From NCBI GenBank assembly GCA_023461075.1, contig JAEWNY010000117.1, positions 1-10,337 on the forward strand: DNA of 10,337 nt, in the 5' to 3' direction. Positions within the stretch are counted from its first letter, which is position 1. Every line of letters begins with the position of its first letter. The notes below the pieces were generated by a model that saw only the letters and a program-made list of their open reading frames with translations, did no database searches and was not told the DNA's origin. Position numbers and translations under genes: made by a program. This stretch comes from Pseudomonadota bacterium. Lineage in GTDB: Bacteria > Pseudomonadota > Gammaproteobacteria > Xanthomonadales > Xanthomonadaceae. This document shows, piece by piece, positions 7,561-10,337 of the stretch.

Positions 7561-7718
7561 GGCGGCTCCAGATCGAATGGGCGGAAGAGGGGAGGCCTTG
7601 CTAAACTGGGGCGTTTCCGGGCGGTTTCAAGCCGCCGAACGCCCTGCGCGGCACGCGATCAAGTCTGCGGCGCGCCCTTCCGACTTGCAAGCGCACGATG
7701 CGCGCGGCCCATTCATAC
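7561..7718. promoter_or_regulatory. Divergent trxA/rhlB promoter region
   Basis: The 158-bp gap must hold the start signals for trxA (leftward) and rhlB (rightward). TAAACT at 7602-7607 is a TANNNT -10 candidate for rhlB, giving a leader of about 105 bases, but I see no good -35 box 17 bases before it. For trxA, TTGAAA (7630-7625, minus) with TTTAGC (7605-7600, minus) is a weak pair with a 19-base spacer. Both overlap the inverted repeat at 7609-7644. Confidence 0.45.
7609..7644. repeat. Interrupted inverted repeat between trxA and rhlB
   Basis: GGGCGTT at 7609-7615 is exactly complementary to AACGCCC at 7638-7644. Inside lies a second stem, GGCGG at 7620-7624 with CCGCC at 7632-7636, around a 7-base loop; 4 bases on one side and 1 on the other separate the two stems. 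It could fold as an RNA hairpin in the rhlB leader or act as an operator on DNA. There is no U tract, so it is not a terminator. Confidence 0.6.
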
Positions 7719-9434
7719 ATGTCCGACAAACCGCTGACCGACGTCACTTTTTCCTCATTCGACCTGCACCCGAGCCTCTTGGCCGGGCTGGATGCCGCGG
7801 GCTTCACCCGCTGCACGCCGATCCAGGCGCTGACCCTGCCGCTGGCGCTGGCCGGGCGCGATGTCGCCGGCCAGGCCCAGACCGGCACCGGCAAGACGCT
7901 GGCGTTTCTCATCGCCGCGATCAACCGCCTGCTGACCCGCCCGGCGCTGGCCGAGCGCAAGCCCGAGGACCCGCGCTGCCTGATCCTGGCGCCGACCCGC
8001 GAGCTGGCGATCCAGATCCACAAGGATGCGATGAAGTTCGCCTCCGACCTCGGCCTGAAGATCGCGCTGGTCTACGGCGGCGTCGATTACGATAAGCAGC
8101 GCGCGCAGTTGCAGTCCGGCGCCGACATCATCATCGCCACGCCCGGACGCCTGATCGATTACGTCAAGCAGCACAAGGTCGTCAGCCTGCATGCCTGCGA
8201 GGTCTGCATCCTGGATGAGGCCGACCGCATGTTCGACCTGGGCTTCATCAAGGACATCCGCTTCCTGCTGCGGCGCATGCCGGTGCGCACCGAGCGTCAG
8301 ACCCTGCTGTTCTCGGCCACGCTCAGCCATCGCGTGCTGGAGCTGGCCTACGAGCACATGAACGAGCCGGAAAAGCTGGTCGTCGAAGCCGAGACGGTGA
8401 CCGCGGCGCGCGTCCGCCAGAAGCTCTATTACCCCGCGGATGAAGAGAAGCTGCCGCTGCTGCTTGGCCTGCTCTCGCGCAGCGAAGGCGCCCGCACCAT
8501 GGTCTTCGTCAACACCAAGGCCTTCGTCGAGCGGGTGGCGCGCACCCTGGAGAAGAACGGCTATCGCGTCGGCGTACTCAGCGGCGACGTGCCGCAGAAG
8601 AAGCGCGAGTCGCTGCTGAAGAAGTTCCAGGCCGGTCAGTTGGAGATCCTGGTCGCCACCGATGTCGCCGCTCGCGGTCTGCACATCGATGGCGTTTCGC
8701 ACGTCTACAACTACGACCTGCCCTTCGATGCCGAGGACTACGTGCATCGCATCGGACGCACCGCGCGTTTGGGTGCGGAAGGCGATGCGATCAGCTTCGC
8801 CTGCGAGCGCTATGCGATGTCGCTGCCCGACATCGAGGCCTACATCGAGCAGAAGATCCCGTCCGACCCGGTCACCGCCGAACTGCTGACCGCGCTGCCG
8901 CGCACGCCGCGCGAAGGCGTGGAAGTCGATGCCGCCGAGGGCGAATCGATCGGCGAGATCTTCAGGGAAGCACGCGAGCAACGCGCCGCCGACGAAGCCA
9001 AGCGAGGCGGTGGACGTTCGGGTTCGCGCAGTGGCGGTGGACGAGGCCGGGACGGCGAACGCAGCGAGCGTCGCGAACGCCGTCCGCGCGCCGAGGGCGA
9101 TGCGCCGCGTGGCGAGCGCAAGCCGCGTACGCCGCGCGTGGCCGCCGATGCCAACGAAGCCACATCGCCCATCCCGCAAACCGCCGCCAACATCGACAGT
9201 CCAGACAAGGCGCCGCGCAAGCGTCGCCGCCGCCGTCGCGGCAAGCCGGTCGATGGCGCCGCGGCCAACAACGGCAATGCGGCGAACGTGCAAACGGTCG
9301 CGCAGGCCAAGCGCGCGCTGGATGTGCCGGCGGTGAAGGTGGAGACGCCGGCGCCTCGCGATGGCTCGTTGATCGCCCGCATCGGTCGCGGGCTGAAGTC
9401 GCTGGTGACGCGCGGCCCGTCGCGGCAGCACTGA
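7719..9434 (+). CDS. rhlB: ATP-dependent DEAD-box RNA helicase RhlB
   Basis: RhlB unwinds RNA for degradation and in E. coli is a degradosome subunit that binds RNase E. The 571-residue product shows the full motif set: Q motif with FSSFDLHPSLL and CTPIQ, motif I AQTGTGKT (53-60), Ia PTRELA, Ib TPGR, II DEAD (166-169), III SAT (199-201), IV MVFVNTK, V ATDVAARGLHID and VI HRIGRTAR (343-350). E. coli RhlB has about 421 residues, so the C-terminus here is about 150 longer. The extension has a Gly/Arg-rich RGG-like region (about 429-472), a seven-base-residue cluster KRRRRRR (501-507) and a basic amphipathic end (550-567). The ATG at 7719 (MSDKPLTDV) is preferred over an in-frame ATG at 7698 because the protein then begins as the family does; neither has a Shine-Dalgarno sequence. 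It is divergent from trxA, and ftsE follows after 28 bases. Confidence 0.97.
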   Translation: MSDKPLTDVTFSSFDLHPSLLAGLDAAGFTRCTPIQALTLPLALAGRDVAGQAQTGTGKTLAFLIAAINRLLTRPALAERKPEDPRCLILAPTRELAIQIHKDAMKFASDLGLKIALVYGGVDYDKQRAQLQSGADIIIATPGRLIDYVKQHKVVSLHACEVCILDEADRMFDLGFIKDIRFLLRRMPVRTERQTLLFSATLSHRVLELAYEHMNEPEKLVVEAETVTAARVRQKLYYPADEEKLPLLLGLLSRSEGARTMVFVNTKAFVERVARTLEKNGYRVGVLSGDVPQKKRESLLKKFQAGQLEILVATDVAARGLHIDGVSHVYNYDLPFDAEDYVHRIGRTARLGAEGDAISFACERYAMSLPDIEAYIEQKIPSDPVTAELLTALPRTPREGVEVDAAEGESIGEIFREAREQRAADEAKRGGGRSGSRSGGGRGRDGERSERRERRPRAEGDAPRGERKPRTPRVAADANEATSPIPQTAANIDSPDKAPRKRRRRRRGKPVDGAAANNGNAANVQTVAQAKRALDVPAVKVETPAPRDGSLIARIGRGLKSLVTRGPSRQH

Positions 9435-9450
9435 CGCATCGCCAGCCGCT

Positions 9451-9456
9451 TAAGAT
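9451..9456 (+). promoter_or_regulatory. Candidate -10 box for a leaderless ftsE transcript
   Basis: TAAGAT fits TANNNT and ends six bases before the ftsE ATG at 9463, which would put the transcription start at or next to the A of the ATG. No Shine-Dalgarno sequence precedes that ATG, in keeping with a leaderless mRNA. No good -35 box is seen; CTGACG at 9431-9436 is too close. ftsE may also be read through from rhlB, since no terminator fits in the 28-bp gap. Confidence 0.35.
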
Positions 9457-9462
9457 CACGCC

Positions 9463-10152
9463 ATGGCCATCCTCCGCTTCGACAACGTGAGCAAGCGTTA
9501 TGCCGGTGGGCAGGATGCGCTTTCGGAAGTGAGTTTCGACGTACAACCGGGCGAGATGCTGTTCGTGACCGGGCATTCCGGTGCCGGCAAAAGCACGCTG
9601 CTCAAGCTGATCCAACTGGCCGAACGCCCGAGTCGCGGCGCGGTGCTGTTCGATGACAAGAACCTGCTCAAGGTGCGCGGACGCAAGGTGGCGATGCATC
9701 GGCGTGAGGTTGCAGTGGTGTACCAGAACCACCTGCTGCTGACGGATCGCAGCGTGTACGAGAACGTCGCCCTGCCCTTGATCCTGCGCGGCATGCGTCG
9801 CGCCGAGATCGGCAAGCGCGTGCGCAGCATCGTCGAGCGCATGGGTCTGGGCGGACGCGAGAAAGCCTTGCCGACACAGCTTTCAGCCGGCGAGCAGCAA
9901 CGCATCGGCATCGCGCGTGCGCTGGTGGGCGAGCCGCGCCTGCTGGTGGCGGACGAGCCGACCGGCAACCTCGACCCGACCCTGTCGGCCGAGATCATGG
10001 AGCTGTTCGCATCGCTGCCCGAACGCGGCACCAGCGTGCTGGTGGCCAGCCATGACCTCGGGCTGGTCAAGCGGATGAAGAAACGCGTGCTGGTGCTCGA
10101 TCATGGCAAGTTGGCGGACGACATCGCGCCGGAGGACCTGGCCGATGAATGA
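9463..10152 (+). CDS. ftsE: Cell division ATP-binding protein FtsE
   Basis: FtsE is the ATPase partner of FtsX. The complex sits at the septum and activates peptidoglycan hydrolases through EnvC-type proteins rather than moving a substrate. The 229-residue length is close to the usual 220-230. Visible motifs are Walker A GHSGAGKST (37-45), Q-loop VVYQNHLLL (Gln88), the ABC signature LSAGEQQ (140-146), Walker B LLVADE (160-165) followed by PTGNLD, and the H-loop SHD (His197). The signature has Ala where E. coli has LSGGEQQ, a mild variation. The VYENVALPL segment after the Q-loop is typical of FtsE rather than LolD. The adjoining ftsX confirms the call. Unlike the E. coli ftsY-ftsE-ftsX order, the gene upstream here is rhlB. 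The ATG lacks a Shine-Dalgarno sequence. Confidence 0.97.
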   Translation: MAILRFDNVSKRYAGGQDALSEVSFDVQPGEMLFVTGHSGAGKSTLLKLIQLAERPSRGAVLFDDKNLLKVRGRKVAMHRREVAVVYQNHLLLTDRSVYENVALPLILRGMRRAEIGKRVRSIVERMGLGGREKALPTQLSAGEQQRIGIARALVGEPRLLVADEPTGNLDPTLSAEIMELFASLPERGTSVLVASHDLGLVKRMKKRVLVLDHGKLADDIAPEDLADE

Positions 10153-10337
10153 TCCGGGCAACCGACCGCAGCGTTCGGCGACGCAATCGGGCTTCTCGAC
10201 CTGGTTCGACCATCACCTGTATTCGTTGATGGCAAGCCTCGGCCGCGCGGTGCGCAAGCCGTGGGCGACCCTGCTCACCATCGGCGTGATGGCGGTGGCG
10301 CTCTCGTTGCCGTTGGGCCTTGGCCTCATCCTTTCCA
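10145..10337 (+). CDS. ftsX: Cell division protein FtsX, 3' end outside window
   Basis: The ATG at 10145 overlaps the end of ftsE by 8 bp and has GGAGG at 10131-10135, nine bases upstream, so translation is probably coupled. The 64 visible residues begin MNDPGNRPQR. They continue as a polar cytoplasmic tail with FDHHLYSLMASLGRAVRKPW, which resembles FtsX N-termini, and enter the first membrane helix at about residue 41 (TLLTIGVMAVALSLPLG). A second ATG at 10149 is in another frame and meets a stop after 26 codons. FtsX is the four-helix membrane subunit whose periplasmic loop signals to cell-wall hydrolase activators. The rest of the gene lies beyond the right edge. Confidence 0.94.
   Translation, partial: MNDPGNRPQRSATQSGFSTWFDHHLYSLMASLGRAVRKPWATLLTIGVMAVALSLPLGLGLILS

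Noticed and set aside
5831..8095. 754-residue open frame on the plus strand, opposite rho and trxA
   Set aside because: It lies antisense to two certain genes and yields a low-complexity protein rich in Ala, Leu, Arg and Gly with no known motif. In GC-rich genes the opposite strand often stays open by codon bias alone.
7755..9431. 558-residue open frame on the minus strand, opposite rhlB
   Set aside because: It mirrors rhlB, whose helicase motifs are all intact, and has no domain, start signal or typical composition of its own.

Overview
The window looks like ordinary chromosomal core sequence from a GC-rich gammaproteobacterium, most likely of the Xanthomonadaceae/Lysobacteraceae (a Lysobacter, Luteimonas or Pseudoxanthomonas-like genome). 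The reasons are the very high GC at third codon positions, the long Arg-rich extensions on Rho and RhlB, several starts without a Shine-Dalgarno sequence but with a TANNNT-type -10 box nearby, and the gene order rhlB / trxA / rho beside ftsE-ftsX. The genus is an inference. No tRNA, rRNA, CRISPR array, insertion sequence or prophage was seen.

Left block, + strand (1-5269). A very large ankyrin-repeat protein enters from beyond the left edge. It has three N-terminal membrane helices, an acidic linker and about two dozen repeats. After 54 bp comes a membrane diguanylate cyclase with intact GGEEF and RxxD sites. Nineteen bases later comes a secreted protein with two TonB-C-terminal-like lobes, probably in the same transcript. 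A perfect 9-bp hairpin at 5296-5317 separates this block from the convergent rho gene and can serve as terminator for both sides.

Middle block, - strand (5342-7560). trxA (thioredoxin 1) lies upstream of rho (transcription termination factor), as in Escherichia coli. The 230-bp gap between them holds two GC-rich hairpins, a candidate rho promoter and a pyrimidine-rich leader that may serve Rho autoregulation. Rho carries about 135 extra N-terminal residues, with an AT-hook-like motif and an Arg-rich stretch.

Right block, + strand (7719-10337). rhlB (DEAD-box RNA helicase) is divergent from trxA across a 158-bp gap that contains an interrupted inverted repeat. It is followed by ftsE, whose -10-like box is placed so that its mRNA could be leaderless. 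ftsX overlaps ftsE by 8 bp and runs off the right edge. The core functions are RNA termination, RNA remodelling, thiol redox and control of septal cell-wall hydrolysis. I found no convincing new multi-gene system. The points worth a second look are the ankyrin/diguanylate cyclase/TonB-like block, the basic disordered regions of Rho and RhlB, and the candidate regulatory RNA or DNA structures around trxA.
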